Part shown: piece after piece, positions 46,867 through 58,695 of the stretch
Position numbering within the stretch: position 1 is the stretch's first letter
How the letters are laid out: every line of letters begins with the position of its first letter
Assembly: GCA_000320605.2 (NCBI GenBank)
Contig: KB445798.1
Location: 314,898 to 378,897, forward strand
Origin: Gelatoporia subvermispora B
Lineage: Eukaryota > Basidiomycota > Agaricomycetes > Polyporales > Gelatoporiaceae
Length of the DNA stretch: 64,000 bases
Reading direction: 5' to 3'
Program-made: the position numbers and the translations under genes
The notes under the pieces: model-generated
Told to the model about the DNA's origin: nothing
Seen by the model: the letters and a program-made list of their open reading frames with translations, nothing else
The model's database searches: none

Positions 46867-48480
46867 TTACCACGGAGGCATAGTCGTCGGCACCAGGTCA
46901 TCATACCCTGGCATACCATGCGGCTCAAACTCGCCGTGCTGCTTCGTGAGCCGGGCAAGGACCTCCGCCCATGCGCAACACATGCCCGCGACGCCCTCAT
47001 AAAGGCTATACGGCCTGTCCGGCGTGCGCATCTCGCCCTTCTCCTCGAGCGCCCGGTACGATGCTGCAAGAAGCGCGAGGTGCGCCGCACGCATCAGCCA
47101 CTCCTTACCGTCCTGCGCAGGACGCTCAAGGATGTCCGAGACGGCGAGCAGCGCGTAGACGCTCCCGGCGACGCCGTGGCAAAGGCCGACACCCTTGCGG
47201 AGCAGCCCGCGTTCGTACACGAGGGCGCCTCCGCGCTTCAGTGCATCGAGGAGCGCGTTCTGGAATTCGTCCGTAAGCGGCAAGTGCCTCGACTGTGCGC
47301 AGCGCCGCACGACGGTCGAGAGCAGAATGACGACGCCGGGAGCGCCATGGCACCACCTGGGGCGGCAAGGATGTGTGCAACGTCAGTAGGCGATCGTTCC
47401 TGCGCAGTGACGAAGAGGGACTCACTGCAGGAGCTCATTCACCTCCTGGCCGCCGCTCGGCCTCCATGAGGCCTTGCTGCCGTGTCCTGCCTTCGATGGC
47501 CAGTTTCCAGAAGGTTCCTGCGCGGACACGAGCCATTCGAGCGAGCCGACAACGGCAGACCAGTGGTCCCGAACGACGCTGGACGGGCACGAAATGAGCA
47601 TCTGCAGGATGCCGGCTAGCGGCCACAACGTCATAGATATTATTAGCCGACGGTTCAGGAACACAGCGCATAGCTTGCTCGACGCACCGACGCCATGCGC
47701 ACCACCGAGGTATCGCTTGTTGTGCCAGCTCCACATAAGCGGCGGCGCTCCTGCCTCTCCGTATTCCTTTACATACGCCCTCGCCCCAACCTGCCCGCGT
47801 GCGATGATGTCGGCGACCAACGTTCGGAGATTTTGTTCCGCACATATACGCGCGACGGCTTTTGCGACCGGGTCCTTCTGGAGTTCATCCGATGGCGCAC
47901 GGTCGACGCGATTAAGCTCTTCGCGCAGCAGCAGGAGCGCATATAGTATGCCAGCGCGACCGTAGAGTACCTCGCAGCCCTCCTCGTCCAGCTCTTCATT
48001 CGCCACCACGTTCAGCGTATCGTTGAGCAGCCGCGCAGCTGCCTCCCAGGTCTTGCCAACATTGCGCTTCGCCGACCCGTTGGACGCCGCAAGCGCTCGC
48101 AGCTCGTGTACCAGGACTAGCGTGGCGGGCCCGACGCTGGTCTCGAGGAACGACGCGTGCGACCCGGAATGAGGTGTGTAGAATGGAATGGAGTTGAGGG
48201 TATAGGCGGATATGGTTGGCAGTTTCAAGGAGAGGAAAGCGGATGAGACGCGCCAGTCCATCAGGAGGGCGCCTGAGCATCATAGGTTGAGTGTTTGAGA
48301 TATCCTGAAGTGTAGTCTCGCACCTGCGTCCCCGGTGTAGACTCTCGGCTTGGAAGAAGGGTGCCTGTGCACCCGCTTGACGTTGTTGACGAGTGCGTCT
48401 TGGATGGTGGCAGCTACCACCTCCAGCTCGCTGGAAGAGGGCGGCTCGTTCGTATGGGGAATGTATCGCGACGTGTTCAT
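46867..48480 (-). CDS. LanC-like protein (473 aa)
   Basis: Four exons (48480-48324, 48272-47688, 47615-47426, 47356-46867) total 1422 nt in frame. The repeated GxxG helical-hairpin motifs of the LanC fold are clear: YTGDAGALLMDW, LYGRAGILYALLLL, GGAHGVAGILQMLI, WCHGAPGVVILL, LCHGVAGSVYALL and YSLYEGVAGMCCAW. The cysteine of WCHG and the cysteine-histidine of LCHG are the expected zinc ligands. Bacterial LanC makes thioether rings. Eukaryotic LANCL enzymes bind glutathione and add it to dehydroamino acids in damaged proteins. The latter role is the more likely here because there is no precursor peptide or LanB/LanM gene nearby. Confidence 0.92.
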
Positions 48481-49767
48481 CGCGGCTTAGCGGCCTGTTG
48501 TCCAAAGTAGCTCAGGATCTGAAATCAACTTGATGATAAATGAGCTGGTGGGAGGTATGCCATTTGGAGTTCATGTGGCTTCTACGCAACGCCGAGGTGA
48601 CGTCAAACCAGTATCAGAGACTCAAAAGTAATGCATCATGAGTAGCAGAACACGAAACTGGCAATCTGAAGGTATATTCTCTGGACAACGTCGAAAGGTA
48701 CTCATTGAATGCTTGACCATGAGGAGGATGTAGGAGGCAATTGCAAAGACTGCAACGACGGCTCGCACCCGTCGCCTGCACTCAGGTGTCCCACGCTCGT
48801 TTATTCACTTCCTGCATTTTGCCGACGGCAAACTTCATTTAAACCTCACTATCTGGTGTTGCTTTCCTGGTCGTCTCGTGTCTATGCTTTCATGAAAGCA
48901 GATATACTTGCGTGTCTGGAACACCGTCGGAATGATTGACCACTAGACGCGCAGACCTATACTGACAGTGGCTGGTAGACTTCGACAACGAATAATAAAT
49001 CTGACGACTTCAAATTCATCATACGCGCTCGAGTCTCTATATCCGTCGAGACAGCTGGTCATTTTTCTACGTTTGTGTTCTGGAATACGAGACAGAGACG
49101 CATACAGCATACGCGTCAGAGCCCATTACTTTGCCACCTAGAGCCTGAGGGGAAGGCCCAAACCTCCAGCGCCACCGACCAATGGTGTGGACACCGAGCC
49201 GACGGTCGCGTACTCAGTTCTATGTGATCCTCTGAAGAGTCATTTACTATGCGACCAGCTACGGTGCCTGGTGGGTGTAGAGCTAGAACTCTCCGTCTGA
49301 GATGTTAACGCAATTGAAACTATGGCACCGATGTAATCTTCCACCTATCAACTTGTGGCCAGTGTACTCTTTGATACCGACTGCTTTGAGGTCCATTGTG
49401 CTAGTCCTCCACTGAAAATGAGCGCTGAAGCGGGCAGTTAAGCGTGGTCGCCGACAACGCCACTGGCACTGCTCAGACGCTATGCAAGCTGCACTTTGTC
49501 CGTTCGACCACCATCGCTTAACGTTCTGTCATCACGGAGGCTGGAACCCACTAGGGAACTTTCGTCGACCGATTTCAGTGGCTGCACTTTGGCACACCTG
49601 CGATAATCTACGCACAAAGCGTGTTTCTCAAAGCGGAGAGATGGCACTTGTGGCCACATACCATTAGGCATGGAATCTACTTAAAGGCCACAGGATTCCA
49701 AGGCATGCCCATCTCCTCCATCTCCTTCGTCGGCCCCTCTGTCGTTCGTTTCCTTCCCTGGGCCAGG
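48481..49767. other. Intergenic, no gene seen
   Basis: About 1.3 kb between divergently transcribed genes. No supported frame. Confidence 0.5.
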
Positions 49768-50879
49768 ATGTCGTCTTTTTACGACGAACTGTATGTCCCC
49801 TTATCTCCGGAATCCGTACGACATTGACATAATGCTACCCTCCTTTACAGAGAAGAATACTTTTCTCAGTCGGGGCAGGCGATGGGTCCAGCAGGCTTGT
49901 CTGGGTACGCCGGGCCTGCAGCCCAGTTTGATGATCTTCCAACTCAATACACCGCGTAAGCGTCGTCTCTGCGTTCGAGTGGGCTACACTCATGACTCGT
50001 ATTATCAGAGGCCCATCGCAAGATGACTTGTACGACGTTGCTTCGGGATTTTATAATTCGCCATATCAGCACGCGGGGTCATGGGATTACCCAGCGTACG
50101 CGCAGAATTCGCCCTACCACTATCACTATATGCCTGCACCGCAGATGGCTGAGCCAGATATCGAAGTATGGGGGTATCACATGCAGCTTGTGCCAGAGCC
50201 ACATCTTCCCGAGCTTCCAGCATCCATCGACCCGCTGCCGGTACATCTGGTGCCCATACCGCCGCCCTCGATGCAAAACCAGCCAGTGCCTGCACCGCAT
50301 ATGATGACGGACGAAGAGTTCAATGACATATACGGATTCCCGGACGACGAATGGATCAACGAAAGCTTCGTCGAGGAGCTAGCGGTCGGCCCGTTTCCCG
50401 TCGATATCCCGGTAAGCACGACATCTTCGCTAGAGGGCGCGCTTGGGCCACTTCCTGGAGAAGAGCCTCAGCAGCCAGGAGCCGCTAAGGCTGCTGCCCC
50501 GGCACCCGGGAATTCTCCAGCCACGCAGGAAGAACCTCTGGATATCGACGATTATATGGCTCTTCTACCGCTCACACCACTGGAGGAGTCTCCAGAACCG
50601 GAGTATGATGTGGCTGTCGAGCCACGCCGATCGCCCCGCAAAAAGGTGCCGGGACCCTCAAGAATCCCCGAGTCGGTCTCTGCTATGGCCCTGAGATCTA
50701 AGCCTACTTCTGAGGTCTTCGAGTCTATCTCGGCGCCAGTCACGCGTGCAAAGACGAGGGCGGTGTTGGCACGGTCTCTGAGCGGGCTGGCCTCGAGGAA
50801 GCCGGTCTCCAAGGCTGGCTCGACAAAAAGCAAGCCGCTTCGACGGTCGACGCGGAAGCCCCGGTCGCGCAAAATCTGA
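49768..50879 (+). CDS. Unknown acidic/proline-rich protein with basic tail (332 aa)
   Basis: Three exons (49768-49790, 49851-49955, 50009-50879) total 999 nt in frame. It starts MSSFYDELEEYFSQSGQ, followed by tyrosine/proline-rich low-complexity sequence, an acidic aromatic patch (MTDEEFNDIYGFPDDEW) that looks like a transactivation-type segment, a proline/alanine linker, and a basic C-terminus (RRSPRKKVPGPS, RRSTRKPRSRKI) like a nuclear localisation signal. No known domain. It resembles the gene at 53757-54635 in composition and layout. A nuclear role is inferred only from composition. Confidence 0.75.
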
Positions 50880-51101
50880 AGGACGGATGTGGTTGAGATT
50901 TTCCTAGTTGTCTTGTTTTGTCAACGTTATTTGTCGCAGCAGGCTCGCGACGTCCACCATGCAGCTCTTGTTGATTGTTTACATGCGTACCTTGCTGTCA
51001 TAGATACCTCAATTATATGATTTATGTCACCACGTCTGGATGTGAAGGTCGCCCTCTCCTCATCTATGTAGAACTAGGAGATCACGGTATCTAAGCAATG
51101 A

Positions 51102-52970
51102 TCAAGAGAAGCCTAGACAAGGAGCATATTCCGCAAGGAGGATAGACCCGTTCGCAGTCGCAACCGCAACCTTCCCTTCATTGTCCTCCAACGCCACCCT
51201 GAGCCACGTATTTTCATCCGCCTCCGTCTCATGGAAAACGCTTATCCTCTTCTTTCTAGCATCCTCCCTCTCCACAGCACGCTCTGATGTACCAATTGCA
51301 GGTGCTTCAGCAACGTACCCCGGCATGACGCGGTTTCCCCCGACTTCACGCACGGGCGGCAGACGGCGCGGCTGAGACAGGACCATCCCCGCGACGCGCT
51401 GTCCGAGGTCCGCCGCTTGCTCGGGCACGCTCGGGTCGGGCCGCGCCTCGAGCCACAGTGCGGTCCCGCGCTGCCCAAGTACGAGAGCCGATGGCGAGAA
51501 TATGCGCACGGGAGAGGGCATGCTATGGACCATGCGCGGGTTGCTCTCTTTTGACGCGAAGTAAGGGACATTTGACGAGTCGGAGGAAAGGTCAGGCGAG
51601 GCACCCGGGCGGTAGGAGGGGTCGGGGAAGAGGGCGTATTGGTGGAGCATGTTCACGGGCCAGGGGAACCAAGTGTCGTAGCGCAAAAGGATGTCTATGA
51701 CTGGCGGGCGAGAGCTGCTGTTCGTGGGCACGATGTGGATAGCGTCCTCTCCGACGTGGTTGTAACGCGGTGCAACTACAATGTTGTCGACTCGCCATTG
51801 CCACTTGTATGAAGCGGCGGGGCGAATTACCACGGCTTCTTGTTGGTTTGCAAGTCCAGTCTCGACTAAGGATGGGATGTCTGAAGGCAAGGTATAGATG
51901 AAGATGTACTGTCTGCAAAAGACAAGTAGGTGGCTGTCAAGAAAAACGACTTGCAGAGCGCGATGTTCCTGTGCATACATCAATTCGATGACTAGTCAGT
52001 GGATTGTCGTAGAAGTCGTACCTCTGGCCTGATCTGCGGATCGTCGTTCACAATCGGTGGATGCAGTGCGCAAGTGACCCGTCCTAACTGCGTGTCGATC
52101 AGTCTGATTATGTGGTCCTCGTCTGTAACTATGAGAATATCGCCGTGTAGGGCCACTGAGAATCTGAAGCTTGGCACCTCCTTCAGGTGTTTGAATGCTT
52201 CAAAAGGGTCATCTGCTGCGAGATCAATAGTATACAATGATGCTGTGCCTCTGAGGAAGCGTCGTCAGTCCAGACAGACGACGACGATGGATGTTGTAGT
52301 AGAATGTGCACTGACCGTCCAGTGACCGGCAACTGTGTCAGTGCAACCACAGCGGGATTCGCGGGTTCGCTATTGACCAAAACTCTCGCCCACGACGCAA
52401 CTATCTGCATTCGTGCGATACATTGCGGCTCCTCACGGCCCAGGTCCCAGCATTGTATCAGAAATTGCGGCCATGTCTGATGAGTTCCATGATTACCCGG
52501 TATAATCTTTTGGACAGTGTTGGTAATGACAAAACGACCGTGGTATCCCGGTAGGAATTGCACGGAGACATTCATCGTCTTCCACACCTCAGACGATGGG
52601 TCCGGGTGAATATCCAAACGACGCGTCCATTTCGGTGTCGGCGATATCCAATTAGAGTGGAATCGAAGACAGTGTCTAGTGAGGCGCTCTAGTTGTGTGG
52701 CAGACAGAGACAAAACGGGGCGGCCCTGGAGGCCAGGAGAAGATAGACCTTGCTGACGGACATGCACCTGGAATGCGTCATACCAAACGCTACGCTCTCG
52801 GGTGAACAACTCCAAGCTCCTACATGTCTGATTGGAGCAACAGTAAGACCTAGCAAGGACACAAACACGACCGTGAAACTGGCAGTCACCTGTCTGATAG
52901 CGAGAATATCATTGACCTCGATAAGACAAAATATTTGCAGCAGAATCTCCTCCGGAAGAGAAGCAAGCAT
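51102..52970 (-). CDS. F-box protein (562 aa)
   Basis: Four exons (52970-52890, 52827-52316, 52250-52022, 51968-51102) total 1689 nt in frame. The N-terminal F-box is typical: LPEEILLQIFCLIEVNDILAIRQTCRSL, its core split by the first intron. The remaining ~510 residues have beta-rich repeats such as HGDILIVTDEDHIIRLIDTQ and VVFLDSHLLVFCRQYIFIY, resembling a degenerate propeller, as in many agaricomycete F-box proteins. By analogy the F-box would bind Skp1 in an SCF ubiquitin ligase. Substrate unknown. Confidence 0.9.
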
Positions 52971-53633
52971 CTGCAGATAGTCAATGGTTCAAGGTTGAAA
53001 ATGAGTTGTCTCGACCGCACAAGCCATTCAAGGACCAACTAGCCTTTGAATAGCGGTCAGTGTTCGTTCGACCTCAAAGCTCAATGCATGAACAGGTCGG
53101 AGTGCTGCGGTACCCCGGCCCGCAGGACTGCGCCGGGAGTAATGCCGACTCGCTTGACCGATATTGACCGATAAGAGGAAGCGCTGCGCCGCCACAGCGG
53201 CTTTCAGCCTCTTTCAACCTGCCTTTTGTCTTCTTGTCTGTTCTCGCATTTGGCGACGCCATTGCTCTTCAAGCCTTCATCTCATGAGACGTCGCATGGG
53301 CCTCTTTTCTGCATGGCGACCGGCACGTTGTCGTGTCAGGAAGAATCATGAACCGTGGAGTCTTCTTTCGAGAGCGCTCGGCCCTTTTTCTCGGAATTGT
53401 GTTCAACCTTGTTCTCCACACGCTACGCTGCGCAGCACGCTCTGTGGCCCCAGCTGGCCACAGTCGTTCCATCATCATGGGATGTCATCTTTCGCTCTCC
53501 GGTACTTCGCTAGAACCATGCTCTGTGTGATTGATTCACCCGAGATAGTCAAGCGATGGTGTCGATAGAAGCTCGTTTTGGCCATGCGTTGATCGAGTCA
53601 CAGAAGGTTACGTCGAGCACTGGCCGCGTATAA
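52971..53633. other. Intergenic, no gene seen
   Basis: Divergent promoter region between the F-box gene and the gene at 53757. Long frames here lack any protein-like feature. Confidence 0.45.
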
Positions 53634-53643
53634 GATATAAAAG
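53634..53643 (+). promoter_or_regulatory. TATA box
   Basis: GATATAAAAG about 115 bp above the ATG at 53757. Confidence 0.65.
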
Positions 53644-53756
53644 GGCTCGCAAGTCGAGACATATCTGCAGGCTCTCTTGCTACAGCTCCCTTTCTCCTCT
53701 TGCCGTACGATGATCGTTTCACACCAAAATTATGCTCGCAGGTCAGTGCGAAACCT

Positions 53757-54635
53757 ATGTTACACTCTGTTTATTGCCAGACTGACGGATGGCACTACGA
53801 GTTTAGCTGCACCAACGCCCCTCGCTACGAGGACGCTCGCTACAATGGCTATGGTGGCTTTACACCAGAGACACCGCCGTTTGTCGCTGAAGAAGACGCT
53901 GGTCCCGCTGACGTCGATATGGATCTGGTAGACCAATTCTTCCTAGACGTCGTGCAAGCGCTCGAAGAAGTGGCAGAGTCTCAAGACGATGCAGGATCGC
54001 TGGACCTTAATAACAACGGGCTGAGCTCCTATCCCGTGAACGCGATGTCGTATCAGGACGATGTGCATGGTCTGCATTCGCCTCACGATCTCGACATGCC
54101 ACATCAGGATAGCTTTCTTGCGTCATCAGGGAGTTCTGCCGTCTGGGATCCAGAATCATTCGACGACATGCTAGAAGGGCCAGAGATACCGCCCACGCCA
54201 TACTTCACCTCGCCAGAACTGGACGGCCGGTCGCTACCTGATGACGATGAGTACCAGTACTTGAAAAGCTATTCTGAGATCTATGGCGACGCGGTGCCTC
54301 CAACACCAGTCTTTGCATCTCCGGCGGTGCGACCCGCATCGCTTCCCCCTGTTGATGAGGATATCATCGAGGACCCTAGTTTTTTATCATGTGGTACGAG
54401 TGACTCTTCGTCTCAACGTCCTGGACCACCCCTATGTGCGCCCAGAGAATGTGCGCATCTTCTCTCACTCTCATCCGTGACGGCCTGTGAGCCTGGGCCC
54501 CTGTCGCCACAGCGCCGCTCACGAAGAATTGCTGCTATTCAAGCGATTGCTGGCGTCTCGCCAGCGTCAACGTCTGCGCAGTCAGTCCCGCGACGTCGTC
54601 ATAGGAAACAGAGATCAACAACGGCATCGTGTTGA
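53757..54635 (+). CDS. Unknown acidic protein with basic tail (about 292 aa)
   Basis: Open from ATG 53757 (MLHSVYCQ) to the stop at 54635. The 5' end is uncertain: a GTCAGT donor at 53741 and an acceptor at 53779 would splice in frame to a short leader without an ATG in that frame. The protein has a leucine/aspartate-rich acidic segment (VDMDLVDQFFLDVVQALEE), repeated PPTP(Y/V)F(T/A)SP elements near residues 135-215, and a basic C-terminus (PQRRSRRIAAIQAI). Composition and order resemble the gene at 49768 on the other side of the F-box gene. Function unknown. Confidence 0.65.
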   Translation: MLHSVYCQTDGWHYEFSCTNAPRYEDARYNGYGGFTPETPPFVAEEDAGPADVDMDLVDQFFLDVVQALEEVAESQDDAGSLDLNNNGLSSYPVNAMSYQDDVHGLHSPHDLDMPHQDSFLASSGSSAVWDPESFDDMLEGPEIPPTPYFTSPELDGRSLPDDDEYQYLKSYSEIYGDAVPPTPVFASPAVRPASLPPVDEDIIEDPSFLSCGTSDSSSQRPGPPLCAPRECAHLLSLSSVTACEPGPLSPQRRSRRIAAIQAIAGVSPASTSAQSVPRRRHRKQRSTTASC

Positions 54636-54835
54636 GCGTGCGTTCTATCACCTCATGTCCAGAACTCGTTCCGCTCACTGCCAAACTGTCTTCTAGTGTT
54701 CTGATGGAACCTTTTTACCGTCTATGCATCTATCTGTTACGGGATACTTGGTTACAGCAATCGATGATCACCCGATGCATATGATATTTGGGATCTGTTT
54801 GCACTTCTGAAACATTCAGACTACGTGAGATAGGT

Positions 54836-54855
54836 GGATCCCTCATAAGGGATCC
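54836..54855. repeat. 8-bp hairpin
   Basis: GGATCCCT, 4-base loop, AGGGATCC. Roughly 200 bp past the stop of the gene at 53757, so it could lie in a 3' region. Confidence 0.6.
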
Positions 54856-55256
54856 CGATAATCATCATAGTGTCACCTCTGAGATGCAAGTTTGCGAGAC
54901 GAACCCTCCTCTCGGCGTCTTGATAGACGCATTGAACCTTTACAGTGACATCTTTCATAAAGAAGCTCGGGAAGCGGAACTCTGTACTTGGAACCCTAAG
55001 AGACCCGCAGTCGCCCTCTAGGGATTACACAGCCCAGTGAAGTGCAGCGAGGTATTAGGGTTTCGATGTACATGCAACGCGTTGAGCGGAGTCTCGACTG
55101 TGACTCAAGTATCGCACGGCGTGTGTCGTGCTTCTCCAGACTCGCCCTTTTCGCCCCCTTCCTCGCGGCTGCATAACCGGGTAGCCGAGATGCTGCTGGT
55201 ACGTCCGTCGTCTCCGTCAGCATAACACTCCAAGCACTCCAAGCCCTCCAAGCCCA

Positions 55257-55306
55257 GGACACTGTCCTTGGGATATCACTGGGAAAACATCCGAAGGACA
55301 GTGTCC
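55257..55306. repeat. 13-bp perfect inverted repeat
   Basis: GGACACTGTCCTT (55257-55269) and its exact reverse complement (55294-55306), 24 bp apart. Each arm also contains the internal palindrome GGACA-C-TGTCC. Confidence 0.75.
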
Positions 55307-56004
55307 CAGATGTCCCCGCTGCGCTATACCTGTGCATGTTACTTGTTGTGTCCGACAGATGAGAGATAACCAGTACAAAGAAGAGCGATCTTCCACTACG
55401 AGACACGCTAGACGGAGTGCTGACCTGATGAATATGGTCTCGGGCGATTGTCCCAGGCCTTATCATGGTATATCACCCAGTCCGTGTGTCCTGTACTAGT
55501 GAAGCACGTGTATCTCGTCTCAAAAATAGGTTGCATGAGTGAGATTGTCCGTCCGGCGCAGGAGGACAATCTACAAACACAAACATATGCCGCCTCCGTG
55601 TGCTGCGAGCGACAACGATTCTGCGAGATGAGCAATTTTTGGCAACATGAAGAGAATACATACTGATTCATCATCGTCCTCGACCATAGCTTTCTTGGAG
55701 GCAACAACGGTATTCTAGAGGTCCTTTCTCAGAATGTGAAACAGTCGGATTAGACTGTACTTTTGTCGATCCAAGTACAAGTGCCAGACCAAGCAAGACA
55801 TGATTATTCCAATAGACTTGATTTTCAATGCAATACACATTCCCTGGACTCTTATTGTGATCCAAGTCCCGATAGCACATGCCCGCCAAGCGTCGAGACC
55901 CGAAACAGAGCAGGATGGGGAGCGGGAGCTAGCATCAGGCTGCTTGGGTTTGCGCGTTACTTGTCGTGATGCGTGACTAACGTTGCGTTACACATGTGAC
56001 CAGA

Positions 56005-56034
56005 ACGCGTTCAGGACGCGTCGGCGGCGACGCG
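56005..56034 (+). promoter_or_regulatory. MCB boxes upstream of RAD17
   Basis: ACGCGT at 56005-56010 and 56016-56021, plus ACGCGA at 56029-56034, 68-97 bp above the RAD17 ATG. Same arrangement as at DNA2. Confidence 0.7.
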
Positions 56035-56100
56035 ATCGCCGCCTCGCCACGGACACTGTATCTTAGGGTCATTCATTATACATCTCTGGTTTGAGTTAAC

Positions 56101-58695
56101 ATGTCTTCACGTAAACCTGGCAAGAATACTGCGAAAAAGCCCGTAAGCATATTGAGACTTGAGTCGCCAGGGCCTGGGCCACCGCCTACAAAGAAGCAAA
56201 AGACGATGCCTTTGTCCTCGGTGGGCAAGATCATGTATCTTATTTGGGGAAATCCTAACCTACCTAGACTGCAGTTTTCGAGACCCCCGTTTGATCTATC
56301 TGCAAGTCAATCGGCTCGGCTGTCACAATCACAAAGTTCGCAGGGTACCAAGGGAAAGGGGAAGGAACGGGAGAGGTCACAGCCGTCTTCAATAAGATCA
56401 GGTGCATCGTCAATCCGTAGCCGTTTCTTGTACACTAATATCGAATGTCTGAGATAGCGACAGCCGCAGATGACCAGCTATGGGTAGACAAGTATGAACC
56501 AACTTCTGAGGTTTGTCTTCTCAATGTCCACACGTCTCAACCTTTCTGACGCGGAATACACCAGGAGGATCTTGCTGTGCACAAGAAGAAGGTTCAGGGT
56601 GTCCGTCAATGGCTACTTGAGTCACTCGAGGGCGGGTCTAATGGGAAGTTGAGGAAGTACAGAGTATGTCGGGCACACTGCATCATCCCTTCTTCGTTGA
56701 CTCGACGCTGTGGCTCTAGCGTATACTTGCACTGACAGGTCCAGCCGGTGTTGGCAAGACGGCCACCATTCGTGTTCTCGCACGAGAACTGGGCTTTGAC
56801 ATACTCGAGTGGCGCAACACCATGGACGAGCAGTATTCTCTCGATGACGATTACGGTGAATATGAAGGTCTATCGGAAAAGTTCCAGGCGTTCCTTGCAC
56901 GCGCGGGTCGCTGCCATTCTATCTTCTCTGCTTCAACACAAAGCCAACCGCCTTCCTCTGCTGTGTCTGGTGGTAGTAGTGTGTCCAGTGCATCGCAGCC
57001 CAAGCGCCAAATCATCCTTCTCGAGGACCTGCCCAACATCCTCCACCCGGGTACCCGGGACGCGTTCCATGACTCCTTAAACGCGTTCGTTGGTGCAGGC
57101 GAGTTCGGTGTGGCGCCTATGATTATCATTATTAGCGATACTGGCGTGCGAGGAGAGGGCGGCGACGGGGACGTCGGTAGCAGCACAAATGCGTGGCGGG
57201 CACGGCGCGAAGCTGTGGATGTACGGAGCGTGCTTCCACCGAACTTACTTGCCTCGCCGTACGTTACTCAGATCTCGTGCGTCACCACTATCTTGTTCTG
57301 TGCAGTATCCAACTAAGCTTCACATATGCTAGCTTCAACCCCATCGCACCGAAAATACTTCGCAAAGCTCTACAAACACTCCTTCGTTCGCGCTTTGCCA
57401 AATCCACTGGCGTATCCGCTTCAAAGGAAGTTATCGACCTGATCGTGGATTCCTCAAATGGAGACATCAGAAGCGCAATCATGGCCCTCCAATTTGCGTG
57501 CATTCATGATGCCGATGCTCAATCCGAACGCGGGAGCCGAAAAGGGTCCAAAGGAGTAATCCCAAGGGCGCTGTTAGAGGCTGTAACGCGCCGTGAACAA
57601 AGTTTGGCCTTGTTCCACCTGTTAGGGAAACTGTTATACAACAAACGTGAGTCATCAAAATACTGCAATCAATGGATATATGCGTATGTAGCGATGTGAT
57701 CAGGAAAGGACGACCCTCCAGCACCATCCGCGTCTGCTAAAGACATTCAGCGCGACAGAGATTTCGACTCGCGATTGCAGAATCCTCCTCCGTTACCTCC
57801 GCATCTTGGAGAACATCATCGGCGTACGAGCCGCGTCGATGTTGAGGCAAGTAGCTCCCTGCCCTGTCTACGATTGTTTATCTGAAACGCAGCGCGGTAG
57901 GCTTTGTACGCGGACACCCCAATCGACGCATCGCTCCTATCTCTGTACGTACACCAGAACTATTCACAATATTGTGAGACAATGGAGCAATGTGACACTC
58001 TTGCGGAGTGGCTGAGCTGGATTGACGCGAGCGGAGGCGAGACTGTGTGTCTTCTTTGCTCTTCGTAATGCTGATACTAATGGATGTCAAATCGGATAGT
58101 GGCAACAGGCCAATCCACATCACTTCCATTTGCTTGCACTCAGTACACTGCACTCGCTCCCTTCGCCCGTGGTGCGCCGTTCGCAGAAACCGTACAAGCC
58201 TGTGTTCTTTGACACGCTCCGCCGTGCCCGCAATGCGGAAGATGCGTTGGGTGACGTTCGGAATTGGTTGCTACGTGTATGCAGTTTCGCTCATCATACA
58301 TACCGATTGCCTCTGAGATTGCCCCGATCAGACCGAAGAAGGCCGAGCAGGTGGGTGGACGAAGGGGGATATAGCACTCAGATCTGGTGGAGTGCTCAAA
58401 GCTCGGACGCTGTCAGGTATGCGTCCTGTATTCGGTGTACCCTACGCGCCTGACTTCGTATTCAATTTCATCAGGCGCGTATGTGCCGCCAGCGCACAAG
58501 CTCTTCTCTCGACTCGAATGGAACAAGGGCGCCGGTGACTTGTCACAGCTTGCGGAGGGCGACGATGTCGATGTGCCAGATGCCGAGCCCTTTGACGATC
58601 CGGAGTGGGCTGACGGAAGAGAAAGACGATCAGAGTCGGAAGGGGCTTGGCAGGATGATGATGAGATCGAAGATATTGAGGACTTCGAAGATTGA
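56101..58695 (+). CDS. RAD17: RAD17-like checkpoint clamp loader (696 aa)
   Basis: Ten exons (56101-56401, 56458-56510, 56568-56663, 56720-57276, 57333-57646, 57704-57846, 57901-58044, 58100-58276, 58332-58416, 58475-58695) total 2091 nt in frame. LWVDKYEPTSE and DLAVHKKKVQGVRQWL are the family signature. Walker A is GPAGVGKTAT and the Walker B-like motif IILLEDLPN. RFC-like NPIAPKILRKALQ and SSNGDIRSAIMALQF follow, then YVHQNYSQYCETMEQCD, and the acidic tail ends EIEDIEDFED. In fungi and animals it loads the 9-1-1 clamp at damaged DNA. The sixth intron (57847-57900) has a GC donor. Confidence 0.93.

Larger units (their letters stand above)
54636..56004. other. Intergenic, no gene seen, two hairpins
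   Basis: No supported gene. Contains two perfect inverted repeats (54836-54855 and 55257-55306) and a CCAAGC(A/C)CT near-tandem repeat at about 55230-55256. Confidence 0.5.

Noticed and set aside
53164..53568. 134-codon frame upstream of the gene at 53757
   Set aside because: Cysteine/arginine-rich without pattern. No promoter or splice support.
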